Shown here: piece after piece, positions 50,625 through 60,153 of the stretch | Layout: every line of letters starts with the position of its first letter | Position numbering within the stretch: the stretch's first letter is position 1 | Assembly (NCBI RefSeq): GCF_026340305.1 | Contig: NZ_JAPEPI010000002.1 | Coordinates: 2,728,001 to 2,792,000, forward strand | Origin: Streptomyces sp. NBC_01381 | GTDB lineage: Bacteria > Actinomycetota > Actinomycetes > Streptomycetales > Streptomycetaceae | Direction of reading: 5' to 3' | DNA length: 64,000 nt | Notes under the pieces: generated by a model | Told to the model about the DNA's origin: nothing | The model's input: only the letters and a program-made list of their open reading frames with translations | Database searches by the model: none | Position numbers and translations under genes: made by a program

Positions 50625-51122
50625 ATGACCGCATCCCCGCACGCCGCCCACCTCGCCCAGCTCAACGTCGCCACGCTCCGCCATCCCCTCGACGACCCGC
50701 GCATGGCGCCGTTCGTGGAGCTGCTCGACCCGGTCAACGCCGCCGCGGACGGTGCGCCCGGCTTCGTGTGGCGGCTCGTCGAGGAGGGGGCGGCCGACGC
50801 CACCGAACTGCGCCCCGCGGGCGAGGACGTCATCGTCAACCTGACGGTGTGGCAGACCCAGGAGGCCCTGTGGGACTTCGCCTACCGCAGCGGGCACCTT
50901 GAGGTGATGCGGCGCCGCCGCGAATGGTTCCAACGGCACGTCGAGGCGCACCTGGTGATGTGGTGGGTCCCCGCAGGCCACCTCCCGACCGTCGACGAGG
51001 CGTTGGAGCGCCTTGCGCATCTGCGGTCGAACGGCCCGTCCCTGCGAGCGTTCACGTTCGCCTCGGCGTACACAGCCGAGGAGGCCGCGATGACGACGAC
51101 GGGCCCGCCCACCCACGACTGA
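50625..51122 (+). CDS. DUF3291 family protein (165 aa)
   Basis: The protein matches DUF3291 by eye: HLAQLNVATLRHPLDDPRMAPFVELLDPVNAAADGAPGFVWRL, VIVNLTVWQTQEALWDFAYRSGHLEVMRRRREWF and HLVMWWVPAGHLPTVDEALERLAHL. It has a ferredoxin-like alpha-beta barrel. Biochemistry unknown. The AT-rich box just upstream suggests metal-responsive control. Confidence 0.87.
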   Translation: MTASPHAAHLAQLNVATLRHPLDDPRMAPFVELLDPVNAAADGAPGFVWRLVEEGAADATELRPAGEDVIVNLTVWQTQEALWDFAYRSGHLEVMRRRREWFQRHVEAHLVMWWVPAGHLPTVDEALERLAHLRSNGPSLRAFTFASAYTAEEAAMTTTGPPTHD

Positions 51123-51158
51123 TCACGCGGGGCAATCGGGTGGGTGGGCGGGAAACAT

Positions 51159-51175
51159 CCGCCGCGAAGCGGCGG
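51159..51175. terminator. Short hairpin CCGCCGC-GAA-GCGGCGG
   Basis: A 7-base stem with GAA loop lies between the convergent DUF3291 and M1 peptidase genes. Confidence 0.55.
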
Positions 51176-51182
51176 TTCAGTC

Positions 51183-52682
51183 TCAGTGCCCGTGCCCGTG
51201 CACACCATTCGTCGCGGCAATGGACTTCCAGGACTTCGGCGCAGCCGAGACGCCCGCACTGCGGGCGGCGACCCCGGCATCCCGCGCGGCAGGAGCGGCC
51301 GGCCGGACCGGCTGATACAGCCACGTGTCGAAGAGCGAAGCCAGCGGCTTGCCCGACACCTTCTCCGCGTACTTCACGAAGTCACCCACCTTCGCGTTGC
51401 CGTACGCGTGCTCCTTCGGCCACCCCTTCAGAATCGCCGAGAACGACTTCTCGCCGATCTCGTTGCGCAGCGCCTGCAGGGCCAGCGCCCCACGGTCGTA
51501 CACGGCGATGTCGAACTGGTTCTCCGGACCCGGGTCGCCCGGCTTGACCTTCCAGAACGGGTCGTCGGTCGGGTGCTGCGCGTACACGTAGTCCGCGAGC
51601 TCCTGCGCCGTGCCCTCGCCCTCCTTCTCCGACCAGAGCCACTGGCTGTACCGGGCGAAGCCCTCGTTGATCCAGATGTCCTTCCAGCCGTCCACCGACA
51701 CGCTGTCGCCGTACCACTGGTGGGCCAGCTCATGCACCACGACCGACACGTTGGCCCCATTGGCGAACTGCCGCGGGCTGTAGAACGGCCGCGTCTGCGT
51801 CTCCAGGGCGAAGCCGCTCGTCACGTTCGGGACGTACCCGCCCAGGGCGTTGAACGGGTACTTGCCGAAGACGGTCTCCAGCCACTCCGCGACCTCGGTG
51901 GACCGCTCGATGCTCGCCCGCGCGGCCCCGGCGTTGTCGCCGAGGTCCTTGCTGTAGGCGTTCAGGACGGGCAGGCCGTCCGCCGTCTTGTCGGTGGTGA
52001 TGTCGAACTTGCCGACGGCGAGCGTCGCCAGATAGCTGGCCTGCGGCTTGTTCGAGCGCCAGTTGAAGCGCGTCCAGCCGAGCCTCGAACTCTGCGACTG
52101 CAGCACGCCGTTGGAGATGGCCTGCGAGCCGTCCGGCACAGAGACTGAGATGTCGTACGTCGCCTTGTCGAGCGGGTGGTCGTTGGACGGGAACCACCAG
52201 GCGGCCGAGTCCGGCTCCTGCGCGGCGACACCGCCGTCCGGCGTGCGCGCCCAGGCCGTGAAGCCGTTGATCTTCACCTCGGACGGCTTGCCCGCGTAAC
52301 GGACGACGACGGTGATCGGCGTGCCCTTGGGCAGTCCCGCCGCCGGGGTGATCTCCAGCTCCTGCTCGCCGGACTTCTTGAAGGACGCCTTCTTGCCGTT
52401 GACCCGCACCTCGCTGACCTTCAGGCCGAGGTCGAGGTTGAAGCGGGACAGGTCCTGCGTCGTGGTGGCGTTGATGGTCGCCGTGCCTTCGAGCAGATCG
52501 GTCTTCGGCTGGTACTTGAGGCGCAGGTCGTAGTGCGACACGTCGTAGCCGCCGTTGCCGCTCGCCGGGTAATAGGGATCGCCGATCCCCGGCGCCCCGG
52601 GCGTGAAGTCGGCGGCCGATGCCGGGATCGCCAGCAGCAGAGAGGCCGCGAGCGCGCCAGGGGCGATGAGTCTGCGGTGCAC
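51183..52682 (-). CDS. Secreted M1-family zinc aminopeptidase
   Basis: GTG at the complement of 52680-52682 follows GGAG by five bases and begins a signal peptide (RRLIAPGALAASLLLAIPASAA), giving 499 residues. The catalytic domain has VVHELAHQWYGDSV (HExxH) and WINEGFARYSQWLW, the third zinc ligand Glu 18 residues on. The family removes N-terminal residues from peptides. The C-terminus is Ala-rich with HGHGH at the end, which may bind metal. Divergent from the X-prolyl dipeptidyl peptidase gene. Confidence 0.93.
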   Translation of the reverse strand: MHRRLIAPGALAASLLLAIPASAADFTPGAPGIGDPYYPASGNGGYDVSHYDLRLKYQPKTDLLEGTATINATTTQDLSRFNLDLGLKVSEVRVNGKKASFKKSGEQELEITPAAGLPKGTPITVVVRYAGKPSEVKINGFTAWARTPDGGVAAQEPDSAAWWFPSNDHPLDKATYDISVSVPDGSQAISNGVLQSQSSRLGWTRFNWRSNKPQASYLATLAVGKFDITTDKTADGLPVLNAYSKDLGDNAGAARASIERSTEVAEWLETVFGKYPFNALGGYVPNVTSGFALETQTRPFYSPRQFANGANVSVVVHELAHQWYGDSVSVDGWKDIWINEGFARYSQWLWSEKEGEGTAQELADYVYAQHPTDDPFWKVKPGDPGPENQFDIAVYDRGALALQALRNEIGEKSFSAILKGWPKEHAYGNAKVGDFVKYAEKVSGKPLASLFDTWLYQPVRPAAPAARDAGVAARSAGVSAAPKSWKSIAATNGVHGHGH

Positions 52683-52877
52683 AAGAGCTCCAAGTCGTAG
52701 GGGCACATCGGTAGATGGGTTCGACCTTATTGAGCACTCGGGTCACGGGTCATGTCCATGGCCGCAGCTGTCACACGATCGCCATTCGGCCGACATGTGC
52801 CAATACGCCCCACGAACCTGTCACCGCCGCGTACTGCCCTCTGTCGCACAGGAGTTGACCGGTGTAGCTTCCGCGCC

Positions 52878-54839
52878 ATGCCGATACGTGCGCGACGCAC
52901 ACGCCTGATCCGGAGATCCCTCGTGACGGCGGCCCTGGCCGCCCTGTTGGCCACGCTCCTGTCCCCGGCCACCGCACAAGGGGCGCCGAGCGCCCCGCGT
53001 GAGAGCAAGCCCGTCTACTCGTACGAGAGCGCGATCCGCGAAGCCGTCTGGGTCGACACACAGATGGACGGAGACGGCGACGGGAAGACCGACCGGGTCG
53101 CCGTCGACATCGTCCGCCCCCGCGAACCGGCACAGCAGGGCCGGAAGATACCAGTGATCATGGATGCCAGCCCGTACTACTCCTGCTGCGGGCGCGGCAA
53201 CGAGAGCCAGAAGAAGACGTACGACGCGAACGGCGACGTCGTCCAGATGCCGCTCTACTACGACAACTACTTCGTGCCCCGCGGCTATGGCTTCGTCGCC
53301 GTCGACTTCGCCGGAACGAACCGCTCCGACGGCTGCGTCGACGTCGGCGGCCGCTCCGACGTCCAGTCCGCCAAGGCCGTCGTCGACTGGCTGAACGGCC
53401 GGGCCCGCGGCTACACGACACGGACCGGAACCGAATCCGCCAAGGCGACCTGGACCAACGGCGCCACCGGAATGATCGGCAAGAGCTACGACGGCACCGT
53501 CGCGCAGGGCGTGGCCGCCACTGGAGTGCGAGGTCTCAAGACCATAGTGCCGATCGGCGCCATCTCCTCCTGGTACGACTACTACTTCGCCAAGGGCGCC
53601 CCGCTCTACGACAGCGGCCCCGAATGGCTCTCGGACTACGTGGAGAGCCCGGAGGCCAGGGCCCGCTGCGGCGCCGTGCAGCAGCGGCTCATCGACGGGG
53701 CGCCCCGCACCGGCGACTGGACCCGGCTGTGGAGCGAGCGCGACCACGTCCCGGACGCCGACAAGGTGAAGGCCAGCGTCTTCGCCGTACACGGCATGCA
53801 GGACCTGAACGTCCGGATGAAGCACTTCGGTCAGTGGTGGGACGCGCTCGGCGACGCGGGCGTCGACCGCAAGGTGTGGCTCAGCCAGACCGGCCACGTC
53901 GATCCGTTCGACTTCCGGCGCGGCGACTGGGTGCGCACCCTGCACCGCTGGTTCGACCATGAACTCCTCGGCTACGACAACGGCATCGACCGCGAGCCGA
54001 TGGCCGACATCGAGCGCGCCCCCGACCGGTGGACCACCGACCGCGTCTGGCCCCCGCGCGCCACGGACACGGTCAAACTCCGTCCCGGCAAGGGCACTTC
54101 ACCGGGCGTCGGCACCCTCGGCACCCGTCCCGGCGCCGGCAGCGAGACCTTCACCGACGACCCGAAGCTGAGCGAGACCGACTGGGCCGCGCAGATCGAC
54201 ACCTCGACGCCCTCGAAGGCCGGTTTCATCAGCCGCCCGCTCGGCCGCGACCTGCGCCTGTCCGGCTCCTCCGAGGTGACCGTCACGGCGACCCCGACGA
54301 CCCGCACCGCGCACCTCTCCGCGGTCCTCGTCGACCTGGGCCCCGACACCATCCGCGACTACGCGAGCGCCGGCGAGGGCATCAGCACGCTCACCGAACG
54401 CACCTGCTGGGGCGCGAGCACCGGCGGCGACAGCTCCTGCTTCAAGGAGACGAAGGCGAAGACCGCCGACGTCGACTACACGGTCTTCAGCCGCGGTTGG
54501 GCCGACCTGGGCAACTGGGCCGACGACCACCAGGGCCGCCCCCTCACGCCGGGCAAGCCGCACACCATCACCCTGGACCTGGCCGCGAGCGACCACGTCG
54601 TACCCAAGGGGCACCGCCTCGCGTTGATCGTCGCGGGCACCGACAAGGACCTCATCGATCCGCCCGCCGACACCCCGACGCTCGCCATCGACCTCTCCCG
54701 TACGTCGGCGAAGGTGCCGCTCGTCGGCGGCGCCGGTGCCTTCACCACCTCACCAGACGTCACCCCCCGCGAATCCCGTCTCGACGGCGTGGCCCCGCCG
54801 CGTCCGTTCCGCCCCGTCCCGGGAGGCAGCACTTCATGA
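52878..54839 (+). CDS. Secreted Xaa-Pro dipeptidyl-peptidase (S15/CocE type)
   Basis: The 653-residue protein has a signal peptide (RRSLVTAALAALLATLLSPATAQG) and the S15 catalytic residues: nucleophile in MIGKSYDGTVAQG, acid in VHGMQDLNVRMKHF and His in SQTGHVDPFDFRRG, followed by a C-terminal jelly-roll (LRLSGSSEVTVTATPT, PLTPGKPHTITLDL). It removes X-Pro dipeptides from the N-terminus. Its stop overlaps the next gene by four bases (ATGA), so the pair is one operon. Confidence 0.93.
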   Translation: MPIRARRTRLIRRSLVTAALAALLATLLSPATAQGAPSAPRESKPVYSYESAIREAVWVDTQMDGDGDGKTDRVAVDIVRPREPAQQGRKIPVIMDASPYYSCCGRGNESQKKTYDANGDVVQMPLYYDNYFVPRGYGFVAVDFAGTNRSDGCVDVGGRSDVQSAKAVVDWLNGRARGYTTRTGTESAKATWTNGATGMIGKSYDGTVAQGVAATGVRGLKTIVPIGAISSWYDYYFAKGAPLYDSGPEWLSDYVESPEARARCGAVQQRLIDGAPRTGDWTRLWSERDHVPDADKVKASVFAVHGMQDLNVRMKHFGQWWDALGDAGVDRKVWLSQTGHVDPFDFRRGDWVRTLHRWFDHELLGYDNGIDREPMADIERAPDRWTTDRVWPPRATDTVKLRPGKGTSPGVGTLGTRPGAGSETFTDDPKLSETDWAAQIDTSTPSKAGFISRPLGRDLRLSGSSEVTVTATPTTRTAHLSAVLVDLGPDTIRDYASAGEGISTLTERTCWGASTGGDSSCFKETKAKTADVDYTVFSRGWADLGNWADDHQGRPLTPGKPHTITLDLAASDHVVPKGHRLALIVAGTDKDLIDPPADTPTLAIDLSRTSAKVPLVGGAGAFTTSPDVTPRESRLDGVAPPRPFRPVPGGSTS

Positions 54840-56116
54840 GACCCCGTATCCGCACCCTGGCGCTTGCCTGCGCCACCGCCGCGCTCGCCGCACCGCTCCT
54901 GACCGCGCCCGCGCAGGCATCGGGGACCCCGCCACGTACCGGATTCGAGGAGACGAACGGCGCGCGCTGGACCAGCCAGCCCGAGGAGCAGGACTTCCTC
55001 GCCGCCGTCGACAAGTCGACCGACCGCGTCTCCGTCGCCCGCATCGGCACCACCAAGCAGAACCGGCCGCTCCAACTGGTGCGCATCGGCGACCGGCCCG
55101 CGAAGAACACGGTGCTGCTGATCTGCAGCCAGCACGGCGACGAGCCCTCGGGCCGTGAGGCGTGTCTGTCGACGGTCCGCGACCTGGCGTACGCGAAGGA
55201 CAAGCAGACCCACAAGTTCCTCTCCCGCACCACGCTCCTCGTCGTCCCCACCGCCAACCCGGACGGCCGCGCCGCCGACACCCGCGGCAACTCCGACGGC
55301 GTCGACATCAACCGCGACCACATCGCCCTGCAGACGGCGGAGGGCCGTACGATGGCCGCCCTCATCCGCGACCGGAAGCCCGACGCCATCTACGACCTGC
55401 ACGAGTACGGCGCGACGCCCAAGTACTACGACAAGGACCTCTTCGACCTGTGGCCGCGCAACCTCAACACCGACGAGGCGGTCCACGGCGAGGCGAAGAC
55501 CTTGTCGGAGGCGTACGTCAGGCCGGCCGCCAACAAGTCGGGGTACACGACGGGGACGTACGGAATCTGGACCGACCCCGTGACCGGTGAGCCCATCAAG
55601 CAGACCGCGGGCGACGGGCAGGAGCGCATCCTGCGCAACGTCTCCGGCATCAAGCACGCCGCCGGCCTGCTCATCGAGAGCCGGGTCGATCCGCTCACGG
55701 ATGCCGAGAAGAAGGACGAGGCGCTGAACAACCGCCGCCGCGTGAAGTCCCAACTCTCGGCCCTGGGCGGCCTGTTCGCCTACGCCGACGAACGGCGCGG
55801 TCAACTGGAGGCCGCCACCGGCGCGGCCCGGCTCGAGGGCTTCCGCGACAGCGGTCCCGTCTACATCGGCGGCGCCGACAACGACCCCGCCGAACCGTCC
55901 GAGGTGATCCAGGACCCGCCCGCCTGCTACCGGCTCGACGCCGCCCAGTACGGCGACATCAAGGACGAACTCGCCCTGCACGGAGTGCAGGCGAAGCGGG
56001 ACGGTTCGGGCGCGTACGTGCCGCTGCGGCAGTCCGCGCGCGCCCTCGTGCCGCTGCTCCTCGACGAGCGCGCTCCCTATCACCTGGTCACAGGTCGGCC
56101 CGACACCGCCTGTTGA
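54836..56116 (+). CDS. Secreted M14-family zinc carboxypeptidase-like protein
   Basis: The 426-residue protein has a signal peptide (TLALACATAALAAPLLTAPAQA) and M14 zinc ligands in ICSQHGDEPSGREA (HxxE) and IYDLHEYG (His), with NPDGRAADTRGNSDGVDINRDH, the substrate-binding N-x-x-x-R region of the family. A Glu in the C-terminal part (LLIESR) fits the general base. ATG overlaps the upstream stop (ATGA). Together with the M1 and S15 enzymes it would complete peptide trimming from both ends. Confidence 0.92.
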   Translation: MRPRIRTLALACATAALAAPLLTAPAQASGTPPRTGFEETNGARWTSQPEEQDFLAAVDKSTDRVSVARIGTTKQNRPLQLVRIGDRPAKNTVLLICSQHGDEPSGREACLSTVRDLAYAKDKQTHKFLSRTTLLVVPTANPDGRAADTRGNSDGVDINRDHIALQTAEGRTMAALIRDRKPDAIYDLHEYGATPKYYDKDLFDLWPRNLNTDEAVHGEAKTLSEAYVRPAANKSGYTTGTYGIWTDPVTGEPIKQTAGDGQERILRNVSGIKHAAGLLIESRVDPLTDAEKKDEALNNRRRVKSQLSALGGLFAYADERRGQLEAATGAARLEGFRDSGPVYIGGADNDPAEPSEVIQDPPACYRLDAAQYGDIKDELALHGVQAKRDGSGAYVPLRQSARALVPLLLDERAPYHLVTGRPDTAC

Positions 56117-56199
56117 GCAGTTGGGTGGTGCGTCACATGTGGTAGTGGGTAGCGGAGCACAGAGATTGTACGAATACGAAATCCGTGAAAGGTGCACTT

Positions 56200-57921
56200 G
56201 TGACGCAAGACCTGCAGAAAGCGGACGGCGGAGGAGAGGCGCCTGATCCGGCGCTCTCCTCCTCCGGCCGGTCTCCACAGACCGACCGGGTCGTGTTCGG
56301 AGTGACCGCCGTGCTCACCCTGGCCTTCGTGGTCTGGGGTGCCGTGGCGACGGACTCCCTGGAGGAAGTCTCCACGGACATGCTCAACGGCCTGATGACC
56401 AACGGTGGTTGGTTCTTCATGCTGACCGCGAGCGGCTTCGTGGTCTTCGCGCTCTGGCTGGCGATCAGCCGGTACGGGAAGATCACCCTCGGCAAGGAGG
56501 GCGAGGAACCGGAGTTCAGGACCGTTTCCTGGGTCGCCATGATGTTCAGCGCCGGCATGGGCATCGGCCTGATGTTCTACGGCGTGAGTGAGCCGCTCGC
56601 CCACTTCACCACGCCCCCGCCGGGCACGGATCCCGCCGACTCCGCCGCGGCGATGGAAACCGCCATGGCCACCACCCTCTTCCACTGGACGCTCCACCCG
56701 TGGGCGATCTACGCGGTGGTGGGTCTGGCGATCGCGTACAGCACGTTCCGGCGTCGTCGGCGGCAGACCATCAGCGCCGTGTTCACGCCCCTCATCGGTG
56801 AGAAGCACTCCAAGGGCACCTGGGGCAGGGTCATCGACATCCTGGCCATCCTCGCGACGCTCTTCGGCTCCGCCGCGTCGCTGGGTCTCGGCGCCCTGCA
56901 GATCGGCAGTGGCGTCGAGGTCCTCGACTGGATGGACGACGCGGGCACGGGCCTGCTCGTCACCATCATCGCCGTGCTGAGCCTGGCCTTCGTGGCGTCC
57001 GCCGTCTCCGGTGTGGAGAAGGGCGTCCAGTGGCTCTCCAACATCAACATGGTGCTCGCGGGGATCCTCGTGCTGTTCGTCTTCATCGCGGGCCCCACCG
57101 TCATCATGCTGGACATGCTGCCGACCTCGCTCGGCGCCTACCTCGACGACCTCCCGCAGCTGATGGGCCGCACCGAGGCCTCCAGCGGCAAGGGCGTCGC
57201 GGAGTGGCTGAGCGGCTGGACGGTCTTCTACTGGGCCTGGTGGATCTCCTGGACGCCCTTCGTCGGCATGTTCATCGCCAGGATCAGCAGGGGTCGTACG
57301 ATCCGCCAGTTCGTCGGCGGCGTCATTCTCGTCCCCAGCACGGTCAGCCTCATCTGGTTCGCCGTCTTCGGCGGCAGCGCGATGACGGTCAAGGACCGCG
57401 GCGGCCTCGAGGGTCAGGACACCCCGGAGTCCCAGCTCTTCGGCCTCCTTCACGAGTACCCGATCGCCACGGCCACGAGCCTGCTCGTGATGATCCTGGT
57501 GGGCATCTTCTTCGTCTCGGGTGCCGACGCGGCCTCGATCGTGATGGGCACGCTCTCCCAGAAGGGCGCGCTCGAACCGGGCAAGCTCGTCGTCGTGTTC
57601 TGGGGCATGGTCACCGGCGCCGTCGCCGCGATCATGCTGCTCATCGGTGACGGCTCGGACGACGCGCTCACCGGGCTACGGAATCTGACGATCCTTGTCG
57701 CGGCGCCCTTCACCCTGGTGATGATCGGGATGTGTGTGGCGCTGATGCGGGACCTGCGCCACGACCCGCTGATCGTGCGGGGCGAGCACGGCACGGAAGC
57801 GGTCGAGAAGGCCGTGATCGCGGGTCACGAGCAGTACGACGGCGAGTTCGAGATCCAGATCGGCCCGGTCGAGAGCGGGGGCGACTCGGAGTCCGAGGGG
57901 AACCCGGTCAAGTCCGGCTGA
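56200..57921 (+). CDS. BCCT-family betaine/choline/carnitine transporter
   Basis: The 573-residue protein has 12 membrane helices. Family features include MMFSAGMGIGLMFYGVSEPLAHF (the glycine-rich helix that binds sodium and substrate), TLFHWTLHPWAIYAVVGLAIAY and the signature VFYWAWWISWTPFVGMFIARISRGRTIRQFV. It takes up betaine-like osmolytes with sodium or protons. I prefer GTG at 56200 (AAAGG eight bases upstream) over GTG 56185. Regulation is not visible; the hydrophilic C-terminus may sense osmotic stress. Confidence 0.94.
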   Translation: MTQDLQKADGGGEAPDPALSSSGRSPQTDRVVFGVTAVLTLAFVVWGAVATDSLEEVSTDMLNGLMTNGGWFFMLTASGFVVFALWLAISRYGKITLGKEGEEPEFRTVSWVAMMFSAGMGIGLMFYGVSEPLAHFTTPPPGTDPADSAAAMETAMATTLFHWTLHPWAIYAVVGLAIAYSTFRRRRRQTISAVFTPLIGEKHSKGTWGRVIDILAILATLFGSAASLGLGALQIGSGVEVLDWMDDAGTGLLVTIIAVLSLAFVASAVSGVEKGVQWLSNINMVLAGILVLFVFIAGPTVIMLDMLPTSLGAYLDDLPQLMGRTEASSGKGVAEWLSGWTVFYWAWWISWTPFVGMFIARISRGRTIRQFVGGVILVPSTVSLIWFAVFGGSAMTVKDRGGLEGQDTPESQLFGLLHEYPIATATSLLVMILVGIFFVSGADAASIVMGTLSQKGALEPGKLVVVFWGMVTGAVAAIMLLIGDGSDDALTGLRNLTILVAAPFTLVMIGMCVALMRDLRHDPLIVRGEHGTEAVEKAVIAGHEQYDGEFEIQIGPVESGGDSESEGNPVKSG

Positions 57922-57950
57922 CCCTTTCCGTCAAGACCGACCCTGTCCCT

Positions 57951-58922
57951 TCAGGAGGAGGCGGCCGTCCCGTCCGCGAGACGCGCCGCCTCCTGGGCGC
58001 ATCCCCACGCCACCGTGACCCCGGCGCCCCCATGGCCGTAGTTGTGCACCAACACCCGGCCACCGTCGCGGAGTTCACGCTCGATCCGCACCGCGGGGCG
58101 TGCGGGCCGCAGCCCCACCCGGTGGCCGAGCACCCGCGCCCCCGCGATCTCGGGCCGAACCTCCGCGCACCGCTTCACGATCGCATCGGCCACCGCGGGA
58201 TCCGGCTCCAACGACCAGTCGTCCTCCTGCGCCGTGCCGCCGAGCACGAGCCGGCCCGGCTGCGGGAAGAAGTACGTCGACGTCTGCGCGGTGGCGGCCG
58301 CGGAGGCGAACCACGTCCGCACCCCGGGGTTCTCCACCAGCACCAGCTGCCCCCGCACCGGCCGCACCGAGGCGTCCGGCACCAGCGTCCGCGCCCCGAT
58401 CCCCGAGCAGTTGACCACGCACCGCGCCTCGGCCAGCGGCTCGGCGAGGCTCTCCACCGTGCGCGCCTCCACGGTCCCGCCCGCCCGCGCGAGACGCTCG
58501 CGCAGCCACCGCAGATGCACCGGCATGTCGATGAGGGGCAGCCGCGCCCACAGGCCAGGGCCGTCGTACTCGGCGCGGCTCGCGGTCCGCAGCCCCGTCA
58601 CCCGGGCCGCCCACGGCCCGAGGTCGTCCAGCCGGGTCTCGCCGTGTACGCCATCGACCATGCGTACGCCGGTCTCGTCGGCCCGCGTCGCCAACTCCTC
58701 GTACACGGACAGGGATTGGAGCGACCAGTCGCCCACGGACCGGGCGGGCTCAATGCGATAGGGCCACCACAGCGCGCCCGCGACCGCCGAGGTCGTGCGC
58801 TCGGCGGGCTCCCGCGACCACACCCGCACCCGGCGCCCTTGTTCGGCGAGCAGGACGGCGGTCGTCAGACCGATGACACCACTGCCCACCACGATCACAT
58901 CGCTGTCACGCGCCTCGTCCAT
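57951..58922 (-). CDS. D-amino-acid oxidase-like FAD enzyme
   Basis: The 323-residue flavoprotein starts with VIVVGSGVIGLTTAVLLAEQG, the dinucleotide fold, and has AGALWWPY and the DAAO signature VLVHNYGHGGAGVTVAWGCA near the C-terminus. It would oxidise D-amino acids to keto acids with release of ammonia and hydrogen peroxide. ATG at the complement of 58920-58922. Divergent from the next gene with 66 bases between starts. Confidence 0.92.
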   Translation of the reverse strand: MDEARDSDVIVVGSGVIGLTTAVLLAEQGRRVRVWSREPAERTTSAVAGALWWPYRIEPARSVGDWSLQSLSVYEELATRADETGVRMVDGVHGETRLDDLGPWAARVTGLRTASRAEYDGPGLWARLPLIDMPVHLRWLRERLARAGGTVEARTVESLAEPLAEARCVVNCSGIGARTLVPDASVRPVRGQLVLVENPGVRTWFASAAATAQTSTYFFPQPGRLVLGGTAQEDDWSLEPDPAVADAIVKRCAEVRPEIAGARVLGHRVGLRPARPAVRIERELRDGGRVLVHNYGHGGAGVTVAWGCAQEAARLADGTAASS

Positions 58923-58988
58923 CCCAGGAACGTAGCGGAATGCGTCATGCCGTGCTCACATCACGTCTCAGATGGGGATACTCACACC

Positions 58989-60023
58989 ATGTCTGCCGAG
59001 TACGCGACCTTCGGTCTGGCACCGGCCATGCGCGCCGGTGGAGTTCTCGCCAACGGTGACTACCAAGTCCACCGGGATTTCGTCGACTTCATCGTGAACG
59101 GACGACCGCTGCTGTTCCAGCTCTCCGACCTCGACGCCGTATCCCCTCTCGCCGCCGACGTACCACCCGCGATCTTCACCCATCATGTGCGCGGACTGCT
59201 CCTGGAAACGGAGGCGCCTCTGCTCGACGGCCGGCACGTCATCTACGGATGCCCCGAATGCGAGGGCCTGGAGTGCGGGGCGGTCACCGCCGTCATCGAG
59301 CGGGCGCCGGACGGTGCCGACGCCTATGTCTGGCGTGACTTCGCCTGGCAGACCGCCGAGCGGGCCGATCTGGAGCTCAACGGCTACCACGGCATAGGGC
59401 CCTTCCGCTTCCGCGGTGCCGAATATCGCGACGCCCTCGGCCAGTTGCTCACCGGCGGCGGTGAATCGGCGGCACGCCGCCGGGTGCTCCTGATCGGGGC
59501 GCGCGTCGCCGTCCTCGCCAAGCTCGCCGCCGCGCTGCGCACGATCGGTGTCGGCGCCGACATCGCCGCGGACGCGGCGGGCGTGCCACCGGACGAGCTG
59601 CGCACGTACGGGGCGGTGGCCTTCGGCCGCGCGGTCCCGGCCGCGACGCGCGACGGGGTGCGCGCCGCGTTCGAAGGGGCGGGACTCCAGGTCGCGTACG
59701 TCGACGGCCTCGCCCCGATCATCCCGCTCCTGGTGGCGCAGATAGAGCACGCCCTGGACCGCAGCCCGTCGGAGCAGCGGCGCCTGACGCGTCTCGCGGC
59801 GATGGACGGCTCGGCGGACGTCGAGATCACCTCGACCTGCCGGGTCCAGCTCGTCGCGTACCGCCTCGACCGGCTCTCGCGCACCCAGGTCCACGAGGTC
59901 TTCGAGGACGTGCTCGAACCGGGGGCGCACCGCATCCCGCTGGACGGCAAGACGACGAAGGGGGAGTCGTTCGTGGTGGCCCGGACGACGGACAGTGTCC
60001 TGGTCGCACCGATAAGGAGGTAG
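58989..60023 (+). CDS. Hypothetical protein (344 aa) with a CPEC-EGLEC motif
   Basis: The N-terminal half contains FVDFIVNGRPLLFQLSDLDAVSPLAADVPP and YGCPECEGLECGAVTAVIER, where three Cys could bind metal. The C-terminal half has a Rossmann-like start (RRRVLLIGARVAVLAKLAAALRTIG) and ends in an alpha-beta region. I do not recognise the family. ATG at 58989; the longer upstream frame overlaps the DAAO gene. Confidence 0.75.
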   Translation: MSAEYATFGLAPAMRAGGVLANGDYQVHRDFVDFIVNGRPLLFQLSDLDAVSPLAADVPPAIFTHHVRGLLLETEAPLLDGRHVIYGCPECEGLECGAVTAVIERAPDGADAYVWRDFAWQTAERADLELNGYHGIGPFRFRGAEYRDALGQLLTGGGESAARRRVLLIGARVAVLAKLAAALRTIGVGADIAADAAGVPPDELRTYGAVAFGRAVPAATRDGVRAAFEGAGLQVAYVDGLAPIIPLLVAQIEHALDRSPSEQRRLTRLAAMDGSADVEITSTCRVQLVAYRLDRLSRTQVHEVFEDVLEPGAHRIPLDGKTTKGESFVVARTTDSVLVAPIRR

Positions 60024-60040
60024 CCCGCACCCTTTTTGGG

Positions 60041-60060
60041 GATGTGACCTGGATCACATC
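60041..60060. promoter_or_regulatory. Perfect TGTGA-N6-TCACA operator (Crp/Rex-type)
   Basis: GATGTGACCTGGATCACATC has perfect 7-base arms around CCTGGA. Outer half-sites equal both the Crp and the Rex consensus, which differ mainly in the centre. It lies 94 bases before the flavoprotein start. Confidence 0.65.
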
Positions 60061-60067
60061 GATGGTC

Positions 60068-60090
60068 TGTCACGCGCGGCCGAGCTCGTC
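60068..60090 (+). promoter_or_regulatory. Candidate ECF41-type promoter TGTCACG-N12-CGTC
   Basis: TGTCACG (60068-60074) and CGTC (60087-60090) match the ECF41 -35 (TGTCACA) and -10 (CGTC) motifs as I remember them, located upstream of a gene cassette that ends in an ECF41 sigma gene. The spacer needs checking against known promoters. Confidence 0.45.
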
Positions 60091-60153
60091 TGTCCCATGG
60101 GCGTCACCGAAACGACGCCCCCCGAATACGGGGCACGAGCAGGGGAGTTGCGC

